Positions 20,017-30,977 of a stretch of DNA of 64,000 nucleotides are shown piece by piece. Under the pieces are notes generated by a model. It did no database searches. It saw only the letters and a program-made list of their open reading frames with translations, and was not told where the DNA came from. This DNA comes from Desulfatitalea alkaliphila (GTDB lineage: Bacteria > Desulfobacterota > Desulfobacteria > Desulfobacterales > Desulfosarcinaceae), in assembly GCF_022968795.1 (NCBI RefSeq), contig NZ_JALJRB010000001.1, positions 1-64,000 of the forward strand, written 5' to 3'. The translations under genes and the position numbers were made by a program. Numbering within the stretch: position 1 is the stretch's first letter; the number at the start of each line of letters is the position of its first letter.

Positions 20017-21191
20017 TCGGCGCATGCATCCGCATGGGCGGCGACCACCTGCCGGGCAGCGACCCGCACTTCCTCGCGATCATCCTCGGTCAAATCGGCC
20101 ACCGCGGCCGCGGCGCGGGGTCCCAGGGAGGCGAGCGCGTCGGCGGCCTGGTTGCGGATGCGCCAATCGTTGTCCGCCAACAGGGCCGAGAGGGCCGGAA
20201 TGGCCGCTTCTCCCTGCGCCTCGGCCAGGCGTGCGACGAGCAACCGCCGCACCCGGGGGTCGCTTTCCCGGTGCAGCAGGGCCGCCGGATCCGGCACCGC
20301 TGCACCGGCCCGCAAGGCCGCGGCGGCAATGGCTTTGTCGGGATGCTCAACGAACGGGGCAGCGGCGTGACGGAACAGGTAGCGTGCCGCGCCGAATTTT
20401 TCGATGGCTTGCAATGCGGCCAGCTGCAGCGCCGCGTCGCAGCTCTGCAACGCCTCCAGACAAAGTTCCACCGCACGGGCGTCTCCGGCACGCGCACCCC
20501 AGGCGAGCAACCACTGTTTTTGTCCACGGCCCAGGGTTGTCCACCGTTCGCGTAAGCGGTGATAGGCGTGCGGCCCGAGCGATTCCAGCAAAATTAGGGT
20601 TGTGCGCGCCGTGGTCGTCTCCTGCAGGGCGTCCAGCCAAGCCGCCTCGGTGGTGTCGTCCAGGGGCGGCGTGGGAAAGGGCACATCGCAGTGCACGGCG
20701 ATGCGCACGGCATCGGCGGGGGCGTGTCCTGTCTCGCGGGCCAGGATGTTGGCGGCGCAGCGGGACTGGGGGGGATGCGGGTGCCGCCGGAGAAAACCCA
20801 GGAAGAAAGACCGCATCCGGTCACCCGGCTCGCAGGCCAACCGCCGCGCGCAGATCCACGCCTCCCGGTCGTCGCGGGTGGCGCGGAAATGGTTTTGAAA
20901 GGCGGGCGCAACCCGTTCGTCCCTGAAAACCGAAAGGGTGCCCAGCAGCGCCTGGCGCAGGTCGCGGTGCCGTTGCGTGTGGACCTGTTGAAACAATTCC
21001 GACAACAGGTCGGTGCCGTTGTGCGGCCCGTAGGCGAGCGCTTTTTGCGGAAGACGGGAAATGGTGGCGAGTACCGACAGACGCACTTCCAGCCGTGGGT
21101 CGCGCAGATGGCGGAACAGGTCGGCGGCGCCGGCGATTTGAATTTTGGCGGGTCGGCCGCCGTCACGGGCGGTATCAGAGGAATTCGACAT
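20004..21191 (-). CDS. HEAT-repeat protein
   Basis: 395 residues of alpha-helical HEAT/armadillo-like repeats, a protein-protein interaction scaffold; no enzyme motif. Repeats are clearest in the C-terminal half, e.g. DAALQLAALQAIEKFGAARYL, DPRVRRLLVARLAEAQGEAA and DWRIRNQAADALASLGPRAA. No signal peptide, so cytoplasmic. The start at 21191 follows GGGGGTGG. It overlaps the end of the upstream orphan gene by 17 bases, implying one transcript. The last residues EPGA and the stop are written by the dispersed repeat at 19974-20016. The specific role is unknown. Confidence 0.75.
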   Translation of the reverse strand: MSNSSDTARDGGRPAKIQIAGAADLFRHLRDPRLEVRLSVLATISRLPQKALAYGPHNGTDLLSELFQQVHTQRHRDLRQALLGTLSVFRDERVAPAFQNHFRATRDDREAWICARRLACEPGDRMRSFFLGFLRRHPHPPQSRCAANILARETGHAPADAVRIAVHCDVPFPTPPLDDTTEAAWLDALQETTTARTTLILLESLGPHAYHRLRERWTTLGRGQKQWLLAWGARAGDARAVELCLEALQSCDAALQLAALQAIEKFGAARYLFRHAAAPFVEHPDKAIAAAALRAGAAVPDPAALLHRESDPRVRRLLVARLAEAQGEAAIPALSALLADNDWRIRNQAADALASLGPRAAAAVADLTEDDREEVRVAARQVVAAHADACAEPGA

Positions 21192-22347
21192 CGATCCACC
21201 CCCTGTCGGACGGCAGTGTTTCACAGGCGCAGGCGGCCGCGGTCACCAACTGGCCGATGTCGTTCTTGAGTGTGTGGTGCACCGTGCCGCCATGGAAGGG
21301 TTCCTTGTCGAAAAGGGCCATGACCCCGATATCCCCGGACACACCGGCGTGGAAAAGCTCCACCAGCTGCACCTCCACATAGAGCCCTACGGTGAAATCG
21401 ACGGCGCAGTTGTGGGCCATTTCAAAAGCCAACTCCTGCGGCGTATCCGGAACAGTGCCCTGGCCGGCCGCCTTATGCCCGATCCATTGATTGCCTTGGA
21501 CATCGGTGCGCTCGAACCGGACGCCATCGACGGCGACAGTGGCGATCTCCAGCAGCACGGGCACATCCACGCCGATGGTGGGACCGAAACCGATGCTGCT
21601 CAAGGTGACATCCAGTGCTTCGTGGATGGCGATCACCGCCGCGCTGGCGATATCGATGTAGGGGATCTCGACGGTGGCCGCCGCCGCCACGACGATGATG
21701 GCCCATAGATTGATGGGAAGGGAAAAGATGCAGTCGAGCTGCAAAACCCCGTTGCGCGCGGCGTATTTATCGCTGGACTCCCCGATCATGGCCAGGGGGG
21801 TCCCGGCCAGATCGGTGGCCTGCTCCGCGCACACCGCGGGGATCAGATCCTCGATGTTCAACACCGCACCGATCAAATCCACGGCCGCCTTGAAGGCGTC
21901 CACGCTGGCGCTCAATTCGATGCTGGGCCCGGTGCGCCACCCCCAGTGGGGCACGTAGTGGTGGGTGTAGACCTTGTAAAATTCGCATCCCAGGGTGATC
22001 TCCACCGACATGCCGGCGCCCAGGAAGATGCCCGCCATGGCTTCGTCGTCCTCGATGGTCAGGGTCAGCGTCTGCTGCTCCGCATCCAGTCCGCCTTCGG
22101 CGCTGAGGGAGAGCGCGTAGCCCGGACCGCACAAGCCCGCGTGCACGCCGACGGCAAAGGCGGCGGTGGCCCGCACCGCGTGAAATTTGCTGAATTTGTG
22201 ATCGCCGTGCAATTGCCTGGAGGCGCCGGTCTGAAAGCCGGCCGGAATATCCGGTATGGGCGGAATGAGGGCCACGCCCTTGCACAAGGTCAACTCGTTG
22301 AGCGACAGGGGGGTGCCGATGAGGGTCTTTTCTATCGATATCGCCAT
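21175..22347 (-). CDS. Unrecognised 390-residue protein
   Basis: I do not recognise a family. The protein has no signal peptide; it starts MAISIEKTLIG and is unusually rich in hydrophobic beta-like stretches (IIVVAAAATVEIPYIDIASAAVIAI) alternating with His-rich segments (HGDHKFSKFHAV, YTHHYVPHWGW). These could be buried strands of a large soluble barrel or a surface layer-like assembly rather than membrane helices. The start at 22347 follows GGAG six bases upstream. It is the middle gene of a three-gene minus-strand run: Tat lipoprotein (76 bases upstream), this gene, HEAT-repeat protein (17-base overlap). The clean codon bias and tight spacing argue that it is real. Confidence 0.7.
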   Translation of the reverse strand: MAISIEKTLIGTPLSLNELTLCKGVALIPPIPDIPAGFQTGASRQLHGDHKFSKFHAVRATAAFAVGVHAGLCGPGYALSLSAEGGLDAEQQTLTLTIEDDEAMAGIFLGAGMSVEITLGCEFYKVYTHHYVPHWGWRTGPSIELSASVDAFKAAVDLIGAVLNIEDLIPAVCAEQATDLAGTPLAMIGESSDKYAARNGVLQLDCIFSLPINLWAIIVVAAAATVEIPYIDIASAAVIAIHEALDVTLSSIGFGPTIGVDVPVLLEIATVAVDGVRFERTDVQGNQWIGHKAAGQGTVPDTPQELAFEMAHNCAVDFTVGLYVEVQLVELFHAGVSGDIGVMALFDKEPFHGGTVHHTLKNDIGQLVTAAACACETLPSDRGWIDVEFL

Positions 22348-22423
22348 GGTGTGCTCCATCCAGCTTGGGTCCGGGCGCAACCGCAGCGCCGACACCCGTT
22401 CCGTTCTGTCAATTCCGCGCAGG

Positions 22424-23797
22424 TTACAGCGGTATCCCCAGCATGATGGACAGGGAGCCGTCATCGAATTCACCGACAAAGACCAGCCGCCCCTGGCTGT
22501 CCACCTGCTCGCGCGCGTAACCGAAAGCGATGGTGGTCAGGGCCGGCCCGCCGCTACCGAGCAACCGGGTGCCGGTTTTGAGCAACGAAGCGGTGCGATA
22601 GCCGTTGGAAACCAGCAACTCCTCCGTGTCAGCGTTGCGGGCCAGAAAATAGACCAGGCCGTCGGGGCCCGTCACCGGCCCGCCGATCCCCTCGATGCGC
22701 ATGCCGGTGGGGGTGAAATGACCGGTGCCGGCCAGGGTGTCGCCCCCCGAGGTCAGGTGCACGATGTCGTCGGTGATCATGGCCACCAGGGCCACCTTGC
22801 CGTCGTTGCCGATGCGCGGGCCGTAATGCAGCGATTCGGCCACGGTGATCGCGGAGCGCCGGGTGGCGGTGGACAGGACGGCCTCGGCGGAGGCGGCCAC
22901 CGGTGTCGCCCCGTATCCGCCGTTGTCGGCCACCGAGCCGGTCAGCACCACCGTGCCGTTTTCCAGCGCGCCGTCTGTAGCGTCGTCCATGGGCATGGTG
23001 TGCACCTGGGCCACATAGGCGCCGAAATCATTGGCCTGCACCAGGCCGATTTTGCCGATGCGCCGGTCGGTGCCCGGAATGGCGGCGCCGGCGGTCAGCA
23101 GATTGGTGCCGTCGCCGTCGATGACGCCGAAGGGAAGATGAAAAAGGCTTTCGCCGGTGGCCGCGCCCTGCACTTCGCACCAATGGGCGGCCACCAGCAG
23201 GTCATCGCCGTAGGTCAGGTCGAAATTGCCCAGGGCGGCGCCGAAAATGAAAAGGGGATCCGGCGTGGGGGTCCTGAATCCCAGCAAACGCTGCAAGCCG
23301 TCGTCGCTGCGCCCGTCGCGACGGCTGCGCTCCAGGTAGAGGCTGTAGGACTGTTCGTCGTCATTGAGTAACCGCACGGCCACGGAACCCCGGGCATTGA
23401 GATCGGCCAGTTGCACCTGCAGCACCGTGCGACCATCGGTGGTGGTGTCGCCGGCACGCACGATTTTGTGAAGCCCCTCGATCCGGGGTTCCGCCCCGCC
23501 GTAATCCATGCAAAGCTCGTAAAGACCCATGGTCAGGCCGCTGCCGCTGCGGCCCAGTGTGTCCCCGGCATGAAAGATGATCTGATGGCCGTCGTGGATT
23601 TTGACCGACGGGGGCAAGAAGACGGCCTCTCCGGCTTGGGCCAGCCCATCGCCCGTGGAGAACAGCTTGTAAAATCGATAACCGTTGGGCAGGGTGGGCT
23701 GGTGGCCGTCGCCGGAACCGCTGCCGCAGGCGGACAGCATCACCGCGCCCAGCGCGCCGCCCATTGCTTTGAGAAATCCTCGCCGAGTGCTGTGCAT
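22424..23797 (-). CDS. Tat-exported putative lipoprotein
   Basis: 457 residues of unknown function. The N-terminus MHSTRRGFLKAMGGALGAVM is a twin-arginine signal followed by lipobox LSAC, so the protein should fold in the cytoplasm, be exported by Tat and be lipid-anchored at C24. The mature part has repeated beta segments with Gly/Asp turns (IIFHAGDTLG, KIVRAGDTTTDGR, LTAGAAIPGTD, LTSGGDTLAGTG), suggesting a beta-propeller or related all-beta repeat fold. It is the first gene of the operon with the 390-residue orphan and the HEAT protein. No enzyme motif was seen. Confidence 0.75.
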   Translation of the reverse strand: MHSTRRGFLKAMGGALGAVMLSACGSGSGDGHQPTLPNGYRFYKLFSTGDGLAQAGEAVFLPPSVKIHDGHQIIFHAGDTLGRSGSGLTMGLYELCMDYGGAEPRIEGLHKIVRAGDTTTDGRTVLQVQLADLNARGSVAVRLLNDDEQSYSLYLERSRRDGRSDDGLQRLLGFRTPTPDPLFIFGAALGNFDLTYGDDLLVAAHWCEVQGAATGESLFHLPFGVIDGDGTNLLTAGAAIPGTDRRIGKIGLVQANDFGAYVAQVHTMPMDDATDGALENGTVVLTGSVADNGGYGATPVAASAEAVLSTATRRSAITVAESLHYGPRIGNDGKVALVAMITDDIVHLTSGGDTLAGTGHFTPTGMRIEGIGGPVTGPDGLVYFLARNADTEELLVSNGYRTASLLKTGTRLLGSGGPALTTIAFGYAREQVDSQGRLVFVGEFDDGSLSIMLGIPL

Positions 23798-24029
23798 AAC
23801 CGTGGCTCCATTGTGTTGCGCAGTGGACTGTCAATGGCTTTGAACCGGAATGAACGGGAAAGGCAAACCCGGCAGAGGAGGGCATCCCCGGTCAAATACC
23901 GACAAGGGCCTTGTTAAAGACGGTAATGATATCGGTCGCCCAGCGCGCCACTTTAATGAAAAGTGCCCTTCCACTTTTCCCCTTGCATTCTTGAAGCCCG
24001 CAATCACTGAAAATTTTCTGTCATAAAAT

Positions 24030-24057
24030 TAAAGTTATTTTCTTTACGGACCGATTA
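24030..24057 (+). promoter_or_regulatory. Sigma-28 (FliA)-like promoter for the chemoreceptor
   Basis: TAAAGTTA, 12 bases, ACCGATTA, compared with the FliA consensus TAAAGTTT-N11-GCCGATAA; the spacer is one base long. It lies 36 bases upstream of the chemoreceptor ATG. Confidence 0.5.
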
Positions 24058-24093
24058 CCAATTGAACACAATTCATAAAAAAGGGGTGCGCAC

Positions 24094-26208
24094 ATGAAGC
24101 GGTTGAGCCTGAAGGGCAAAATGATCATTGGATCGTTGACTTTGGTGATACTGGTCATGCTCATCTCGACCACCGTGGTGACCGTTGTGATCAACGGCCA
24201 ATACAAAGTGGCGGCCGATCGGGATATCGACAAGGCGATCCGCATCGCGCGGGACGACCTGTTGACCACCCGGGAAAAGATGGCTGACGATACCCGGCAA
24301 ATGGCCACCGTCAACACCATGGGCGCCAAGGTCAAGTTCATATCCAATTACAAAGGCCGAGCGCTCAACGACACCAGCGAAAATCTTTTGCGGGAGATCA
24401 CCACCGACATCCTGCAAATCGCCAATGTCGGCAATTTGTGGCAGGCGGCGATATATGATCGGGAAGGGGATTTGGTGGCCTTCGCCCTGCGCCGGGACGC
24501 GCAGCGCCACCTGTTCGCCTATACGGTCGACCGCAATGCCGGCACTTACCGGCATGCCGTGGCGGAAATCGGCGCAACCGCCGACCGGCCGGCCTGGGAA
24601 GAGACGGACGCATTCACGGATCTGCCCGTGGCACTACAGTTGGAAGGCGCGGTGCCCGACAGGGAAACGGTGCGTTTTGCCCAGATGGGCCGGGATGTTT
24701 GCCTGGTGGCCTATGTGCCCGTTCTGGCCGATGACATCAACCGGCAGACGGGGGATATCGAACAAAACCAGTACGGCGTCGCCGTCGCGGTCAGACGCCT
24801 GGACGGGGCCTTCGCGGAGCGCATCGCCAACCTGACCGGCCTGCGGGTCAATATTTTCAACCGCACGGGGCTCAGTGCCGGCACCATGGCCGACTACAAG
24901 GCCCACACGGACGGCGGCATGCCCGAACCACCGGCGGTGGATCGCCTGGAAGACCAAGCGGTTCAACGGGCCGAGGTGGCCTTGACGGACGACACCTATT
25001 TCCAGGGCAGCCTTCCGCTTTACGCCGGCGGCGACCGGGTCGGTGTGCTGGCGGTGCTCGAATCCCGGGGGGTGGTGCGCGACAATCTGCGGCAAATGAT
25101 ACAATTGCTGCTGCTGGTCTCCCTGGGCTGCATTCTTTTCATCCTCCCCGTCACCGCTTGGCTGGCCAACGCTTTGATCAAGCCGATCCGCCACGTATCG
25201 GCGCGCTTGCAGGACATCGCCGAGGGGGAGGGGGATCTGACCTCGCGCCTGGAAATCCAAAACCAGGATGAGGTGGGGGACCTGGCCCGCTGGTTCAATG
25301 CCTTCATCGAAAAACTGCAGGAGATGATCCGGTCGGTGGCGGGCAATGCACGGACCATCAGCCACTCTTCCGATGATTTTACCGGTCTCGCAGGTCGGAT
25401 GTCCGCCGGCGCCAATGACATGGCGGCCAATATCAACGGTGTCAGTGCTTCGGCCGAACAAATGAGCGCCAGCCTCGCCTCGGTGGCCGGCGCCATGGAA
25501 CAGACCGCCGCCAATGTCAGCGCCATGGCCGCATCGGTGGAGGAGATGACCAACACCATCAATGAAATCGCCAAGAATTCCGAAACCGCGCGCCACATCA
25601 CGGAGGATGCCGTCGCCAAGGCCAACCGCAGTTCTGCGCGGGTGGGCGAGCTGGGCACGGCGGCCCGCGAAATCTCCAAGGTGACCGAGACCATCACCGG
25701 CATTTCGGAACAGACCAATCTGCTGGCCCTGAACGCCACCATCGAAGCCGCCCGGGCCGGCGATGCGGGCAAGGGGTTTGCCGTGGTGGCCAACGAGATC
25801 AAGGAACTGGCCAAACAGACGGCCGCGGCCACCCTGGACATCAAGGGCAAGATCGAAAGCATTCAGGGTGTCAGCAGCGATGCGGTCACCGATATCGGCG
25901 CCATTCTAACCATTATCGGCAATGTGAACGATGTGGTCGGGACCATCGCCACGGCCGTCGAGGAGCAGTCCGTCACGGCCAAGGAGATCGCGCAGAATGT
26001 GTCTCGAGCGGCCGAGGGCATCCAGGAGGTCAATGCCAGCATGGCCGACGGCAGCAACCTTGCCCAAGCCATCGCCACGGACATTGCCGCGGTCAACAAA
26101 GCCACGGAGGACGTCTCGACCCAGAGCGACCAGGTCAATGCCCGGGCCGGAGAAATGAGCGCGCTGGCCGATGCATTGAAGGGCATGGTGAGCCGTTTCA
26201 AGGTGTGA
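24094..26208 (+). CDS. Methyl-accepting chemotaxis protein
   Basis: Transmembrane chemoreceptor, 704 residues. Order: TM1 (about 10-34), a periplasmic Cache-type ligand domain of about 300 residues, TM2 (about 336-360, LLLLVSLGCILFILPVTAWL), HAMP (KPIRHVSARLQDIAEGEGDL), then a long signalling coiled coil. The hairpin tip region reads EQTNLLALNATIEAARAGDAGKGFAVVANEIKELA across several residue blocks, the hallmark of the MCP tip that binds CheA/CheW. The ligand is unknown. Start chosen with AAGGGG upstream. A sigma-28-like promoter precedes it, consistent with the flagellar regulon. It is monocistronic. Confidence 0.95.
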   Translation: MKRLSLKGKMIIGSLTLVILVMLISTTVVTVVINGQYKVAADRDIDKAIRIARDDLLTTREKMADDTRQMATVNTMGAKVKFISNYKGRALNDTSENLLREITTDILQIANVGNLWQAAIYDREGDLVAFALRRDAQRHLFAYTVDRNAGTYRHAVAEIGATADRPAWEETDAFTDLPVALQLEGAVPDRETVRFAQMGRDVCLVAYVPVLADDINRQTGDIEQNQYGVAVAVRRLDGAFAERIANLTGLRVNIFNRTGLSAGTMADYKAHTDGGMPEPPAVDRLEDQAVQRAEVALTDDTYFQGSLPLYAGGDRVGVLAVLESRGVVRDNLRQMIQLLLLVSLGCILFILPVTAWLANALIKPIRHVSARLQDIAEGEGDLTSRLEIQNQDEVGDLARWFNAFIEKLQEMIRSVAGNARTISHSSDDFTGLAGRMSAGANDMAANINGVSASAEQMSASLASVAGAMEQTAANVSAMAASVEEMTNTINEIAKNSETARHITEDAVAKANRSSARVGELGTAAREISKVTETITGISEQTNLLALNATIEAARAGDAGKGFAVVANEIKELAKQTAAATLDIKGKIESIQGVSSDAVTDIGAILTIIGNVNDVVGTIATAVEEQSVTAKEIAQNVSRAAEGIQEVNASMADGSNLAQAIATDIAAVNKATEDVSTQSDQVNARAGEMSALADALKGMVSRFKV

Positions 26209-26474
26209 GGCCGTCCCGGCGGCCACTGCGGGCCGGCACGGGTGAGAGGGGGACGTTCAGCGCAACGAACGCTCCCCATTCTTTTGGCGGCTATCTACAA
26301 AGCCGCGGTTGGGGCTTGCCCCATTGGAAATCGAAATCGTGATCGAAATCGATGCCGCTTGAGCCCGCCTCCAATCTTACTTGGGCATTGCGCATCATTG
26401 TCACGAACCAACAGTGTGCACACAACAGGAGGCAAAGTCACCGCTTCAGGGGCCAAGAACGGCCCTCTGCAAGT

Positions 26475-29400
26475 TCAGCCCGAATTTGGTTGCTCAAAAG
26501 CCTGCATCTCCACCCGCAGCTTTTCGAATTGATCCTTCATGTTCGCCACTTGGGCCGCGGCGCTGTCGGGGCTGCCGCTATTGATCGCTTTTTCCACGTC
26601 ATCGGCCGCTAGTTGCAAGGGCTTGGCCCCCACGTTGGCCGCCGCGCCCTTGATGGTGTGGGCCAGCCGTTGGGCCCCGGCAGTGTCGGCCTTATCCAGG
26701 CTGGATTGCAAGGCCGTCATCCGGAGGGGGATATCGTTCAAAAAACCCTCGATCACCTTCCGGGCCAAGGCTGCATCACCCATCAGACGGTGCAGCAGGG
26801 CCTGCTCATCGAACCGGCGCTCGGCCTTCGGCGCTGGTGGCCGCTGCACGGCGCTTGTCTGAATCGGGCCGGATGGGTTGGACCGCCCACGGGCCGGCAA
26901 CCATTGGTTCAGAATACCGGCCAACACCCTGGGATTGAAAGGCTTTGCCAGGTAATCGTTCATGCCCGCCGCCAGGCATTTTTCCCGATCCCCCTGCATG
27001 GCATGCGCGGTCATGGCGACGATGGGCACGTCATGGCGCCGCACCGCTGATCGGGGGTCCCTTATCCGGCGCGTGGCGGTCAAGCCGTCCATCACCGGCA
27101 TCTGGACATCCATCAACACTACATCGTAGGCGCTGGTTTCCAGGGCCTTGACCGCCGCGGCCCCGTCGGCCACGACATCGGCCTCCAGCCCCAGGTTCGC
27201 CAGTATGCCCAAGGCCACTTGCTGATTGGTGGCGTTGTCCTCGGCCAGGAGCAGGCGCGCACCGCTGCCGGCAAAACGCTGACGCAGTTCCCTGTCGTCG
27301 TGACGGGGCGCCGTGGGGCTTGGGACATCGACGCCGTCCGCTTGGTCCGACGCCAATACCCGGGCCAACACCGCCTTCAGATCGTGGTGGCGCACCGGTT
27401 TGTCCAAACAGGCGGCGAAACCGGCGCGGGTCAAGCGGCCGGTGTCACCCCGTGCGCCCATGGAGGTGAGCAGCACCATGGGTAGATCGTCCCAGCGGCG
27501 ATCCGAGCGGATGGCAAGGCCCAATGCCTCACCGTCCATATCGGGCATCTGCATGTCCACCAGGGCGAGGGCGAACGGGGTACCGTCAGCCTGCGCTTGC
27601 GCCAGCAGGGACAGGGCGGTGGGGCCGTCCACCGCTTCGCCGGGCCGCATGCCCCAGGCGGTGAGACGCCGGCTCAGGACCTCGCGGTTGGTGGCGTTGT
27701 CATCCACGATCAACACCCGCACCCCCTGCAGGTCCGCCGGCGGGGGTTGCGTTGAACGATCGGCCTCACTCTGCTTGGCCAAGCGGAGGGTGAACCGGAA
27801 AGTGGCCCCTTCGCCTTCGCGGCTCTCCAGCCCGATCCGGCCTTCCATCAGTTCCACCAGCTCCTTGGCGATGGCCAGGCCGAGCCCGGTACCGCCGTAG
27901 CGACGGGTGGTGGAGGCATCCAGCTGGCTGAACTTTTGAAAGAGCAAGTCCTGTTTCGCCTCCGGGATGCCGATGCCGGTGTCGCGAACGGCAAAGTGGA
28001 GCAAGGCGCTGTGCCGGTCCTGGTTTGTTGCCGTCACCTGCACCGCCACTTCGCCGGCGGGGGTGAACTTGATGGCATTGCCGGCCAAGTTGGTGAGCAC
28101 CTGGCGCAGGCGCCCGGGATCGCCCACCAGGCGTGTGGGAACGGCGGGATCGGCGGCGCAAACGAACTCCAGCCCCTTGTCGTGGGCCCGCAGGGCCAGG
28201 CCCTCGGCAAAATCGTCCAGCAAAGCCGCCAGATCGAAGGGGATATGCTCCAGCTCCAATTTTCCTGCTTCGATCTTGGAAAAATCGAGGATGTCGTTGA
28301 TCAGGGTCAGCAACGACTCGCTGCTGGCGTGCACGATTTCGGCATAGCGACGCTGCTCAGCGCTCAAATCGGTATCCAGCAGCAAACCGGTCATGCCGAT
28401 CACCCCGTTCATGGGGGTCCGGATCTCGTGACTCATGTTGGCCAAAAACCGGCTCTTGGCCACATTGGCCGTCTCGGCCTTGCGGGCCAGCGCCTCGGCC
28501 CGGGCGGTGGTTTCGGCCAAGTGGCGGTTCATCTCCTGCAGCTGCAACTCGGCCGCCTTGCGTTCGGTGATGTCCCGATGGGTACCGATCATGCGCAAGG
28601 GGCGGCCGTCGGCACCATGGGCGATGCTCACCCCCCGGACCCAAATCCAGCGCCATGCGCCCGATGCGGCACGCAGACGGTATTCGAACTCGTAATATTT
28701 GTGTTGCCCCGCCATATAGTGCGCCAGGGCCTTCTCGATCACGGGCAGGCTCTCGGGGTGGATGTTGGCGCGCCACCATTCGTAGCCATAGTCCCGCTCG
28801 CCGGGCCGATACCCCAGCAGACGCACCCAGTTGTCGTTGAACCAGAGCCGTTTGTCCGCCACATCCCAATCCCACAAGCCTTCGTCGGTGCCTTCAAGCA
28901 TCAGCTTCAACCGCTCCTCGCGCTCCCGCAGGGCGGCGTGGGCCTTTTGCTTGTCCAGGGCGTGGGCGATGGTTTCACCCACGAAACGCAGCAGGCGTTC
29001 CGCCTCGGTGTCCCAATCGCGGTCACAGCGCGCCATCTGAAAGCCGATGCCGCCGACAATGCCGCCTCCGGCATGGATCGGCACGATCAGCATGGACCGA
29101 ATCGAACGGGCCTCGAAAAAGGCCCGATCCTGCGCTGCCGCCGCCGGCAGGTCCGCCACCTCGGCAATGCGGACCGTCTCGCCGGCCGACAGACGCCGCA
29201 TCGACCACGGCAGCGTGTCGGCCGGCCGCAGATCGGACATTCGGTCCATGAGGGGAAAAGACCCCTCCGCACACCATTCATGGGTAATGTCCATGCCTCG
29301 ACCATCGTCCTGGAAGCGCAAGAGGTGGACCCGGTCCACCGTGGAATGGGTACCGATGGCGGCCAAGGTCCGCTCGATGGCGGCATCGGTTGCGGACATT

Positions 29401-30977
29401 TCGATGCGGGCGAAGTCCGAGGAGACGCGACCGATCAGCCCCTCGAAGGCGGCCCGCCGCTGCAGTGCTTTCTCGGCCCTGTTGCGATCGGTCACATCGA
29501 TGGCGTGTTCGATGATGCGCACCACCTCTCCCCGGCCATCGAAAATCGGATGGGCATAGACGGCGATATCGCGCAAGGCGCCGCTGATATCGTAATGGAC
29601 ATGCTGCACCAAGGCCGGCGCCTTGGTGGTCTTGACCCGCTCCAGGGGGCAGGGATGATCGTGGCCGCTGCAGGGCGTTTCCCGGTGGTGGGAAACCAGG
29701 TGGCAGCACTGCCCCGCGACGGCGACGCCGCCATAGGCCTGATTGGCCATTTCGATGGCAAAGGTCTCCGCGTTGATGACGGCAAAGGGGTGGCTCAGGG
29801 CATCGATGGCCGTGCGCAAGAAATCTTCACTCTCCTGGATGCGCTCATTTTGTCTGCGGGTGATGCGATTGAGGCGGGCGGCATGCAGTGCCGTTGCCGT
29901 CAGCAAAACGGTCAGCAATGCCACGCCGATCAGCCAGCCGTGATACTGCCGCCAGACGTCGACCAAGGTGAAGACCCCGTAGTCCGCATAAGGTCCGATG
30001 CGCAGGTCCCGCAAACAGTCGTGCACCTCCTGATAGCTGCGGGGTGTGGTCCAACCGGCGCATTGGGCGGCCCGGGCGGCGTCACTTTCCGCCGGCATGG
30101 TGATCAAGGCGGCGGCCACGGCCCGGGCCACGCCGTCGGGCGTGTGCTGCAACTTGGCGAAGGGCCATTCGGGGTAAAGGTCCGTGGAACGACGCAAGGG
30201 AAAATCGGCCGTCGGGGGACGGGCGGCGATGATGCGGAAATGCGCCAGGTCAATGGACCCCTCCCGAGCCATGCGCTCCAAAGTGTCGGTGCGCACGGCA
30301 CCGGCATCCACCCGCCCGTCGCGGACCGCCGCCACCACGGCGTCGTGAGTGCCGCCGAAGGTCAGTGCGGCAAACTCTTCAGGCACTTTGAGCCCTTGCC
30401 GCTGCATTTCCAGCCAGGACACGTGCCAACCGCCGAAGGAGCCCGGATCCACCGCCATGAAGCGCACCCCCTTCAAATCGGCCACATCGCGGATCAGCGG
30501 ATGATCGTGGCGGCAGAACAGCACCCCTCCGAAACGGGGGATGCCTTCGCCCCCGTCCCGGTCGTGACGGTTGCGCAGCGTGGCGATGGGACTGATCCGG
30601 TAGCGGATCTCCAGCTCGGCGAAATAGGCGGCGTTGGCGATCAGAAAATCGATCTGCGCCGCCTGCACCGCCGGCGCCACCTCATCAAAGGTCAGGGGCA
30701 CGATCTCAAAACGGTGTCCGGCAATTTGGTTTTGCAGATAGTCCGCGGTGGGCCCCCACTGCGTGACGGTGCGTGCCATCCCCCGATGGGCCAGCACCCC
30801 GATGCGCAAGAGGTCGTCATCGCTTGCGATTGCGTCCCACGGCCGGCAAAGAAGGATCAAAAGAAGCAGTACCCGCGCCCAGCGCACCCGCCGGCGCAGG
30901 GGTGCCGGTGCGGGTGCTTGATCGGCCGCTATCCGATGCGGGTGAGCGGCTCCTGCCGTGCGGGGGGTATTTTTCAT
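26475..30977 (-). CDS. PhnD-type hybrid sensor histidine kinase with two receivers and Hpt
   Basis: 1500-residue membrane phosphorelay kinase. Order: signal/TM segment (about 34-50), a periplasmic PhnD/SBP-type binding domain (about 55-330: [36 protein letters not shown]), TM (about 348-370), a PAS with a Cys-rich loop ([13 protein letters not shown]), GAF (about 505-680), PAS/PAC, HisKA with [10 protein letters not shown] (His about 850), HATPase ([17 protein letters not shown]), REC1 (Asp about 1139, [11 protein letters not shown]), REC2 (Asp about 1287, [11 protein letters not shown]) and a C-terminal Hpt ([11 protein letters not shown], His about 1439). The complete relay implies an external response regulator, not identifiable here. 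The start follows GAGGATTTCGG. The binding domain suggests sensing of an oxyanion or phosphonate-like solute. Confidence 0.93.
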   Translation of the reverse strand: MKNTPRTAGAAHPHRIAADQAPAPAPLRRRVRWARVLLLLILLCRPWDAIASDDDLLRIGVLAHRGMARTVTQWGPTADYLQNQIAGHRFEIVPLTFDEVAPAVQAAQIDFLIANAAYFAELEIRYRISPIATLRNRHDRDGGEGIPRFGGVLFCRHDHPLIRDVADLKGVRFMAVDPGSFGGWHVSWLEMQRQGLKVPEEFAALTFGGTHDAVVAAVRDGRVDAGAVRTDTLERMAREGSIDLAHFRIIAARPPTADFPLRRSTDLYPEWPFAKLQHTPDGVARAVAAALITMPAESDAARAAQCAGWTTPRSYQEVHDCLRDLRIGPYADYGVFTLVDVWRQYHGWLIGVALLTVLLTATALHAARLNRITRRQNERIQESEDFLRTAIDALSHPFAVINAETFAIEMANQAYGGVAVAGQCCHLVSHHRETPCSGHDHPCPLERVKTTKAPALVQHVHYDISGALRDIAVYAHPIFDGRGEVVRIIEHAIDVTDRNRAEKALQRRAAFEGLIGRVSSDFARIEMSATDAAIERTLAAIGTHSTVDRVHLLRFQDDGRGMDITHEWCAEGSFPLMDRMSDLRPADTLPWSMRRLSAGETVRIAEVADLPAAAAQDRAFFEARSIRSMLIVPIHAGGGIVGGIGFQMARCDRDWDTEAERLLRFVGETIAHALDKQKAHAALREREERLKLMLEGTDEGLWDWDVADKRLWFNDNWVRLLGYRPGERDYGYEWWRANIHPESLPVIEKALAHYMAGQHKYYEFEYRLRAASGAWRWIWVRGVSIAHGADGRPLRMIGTHRDITERKAAELQLQEMNRHLAETTARAEALARKAETANVAKSRFLANMSHEIRTPMNGVIGMTGLLLDTDLSAEQRRYAEIVHASSESLLTLINDILDFSKIEAGKLELEHIPFDLAALLDDFAEGLALRAHDKGLEFVCAADPAVPTRLVGDPGRLRQVLTNLAGNAIKFTPAGEVAVQVTATNQDRHSALLHFAVRDTGIGIPEAKQDLLFQKFSQLDASTTRRYGGTGLGLAIAKELVELMEGRIGLESREGEGATFRFTLRLAKQSEADRSTQPPPADLQGVRVLIVDDNATNREVLSRRLTAWGMRPGEAVDGPTALSLLAQAQADGTPFALALVDMQMPDMDGEALGLAIRSDRRWDDLPMVLLTSMGARGDTGRLTRAGFAACLDKPVRHHDLKAVLARVLASDQADGVDVPSPTAPRHDDRELRQRFAGSGARLLLAEDNATNQQVALGILANLGLEADVVADGAAAVKALETSAYDVVLMDVQMPVMDGLTATRRIRDPRSAVRRHDVPIVAMTAHAMQGDREKCLAAGMNDYLAKPFNPRVLAGILNQWLPARGRSNPSGPIQTSAVQRPPAPKAERRFDEQALLHRLMGDAALARKVIEGFLNDIPLRMTALQSSLDKADTAGAQRLAHTIKGAAANVGAKPLQLAADDVEKAINSGSPDSAAAQVANMKDQFEKLRVEMQAFEQPNSG

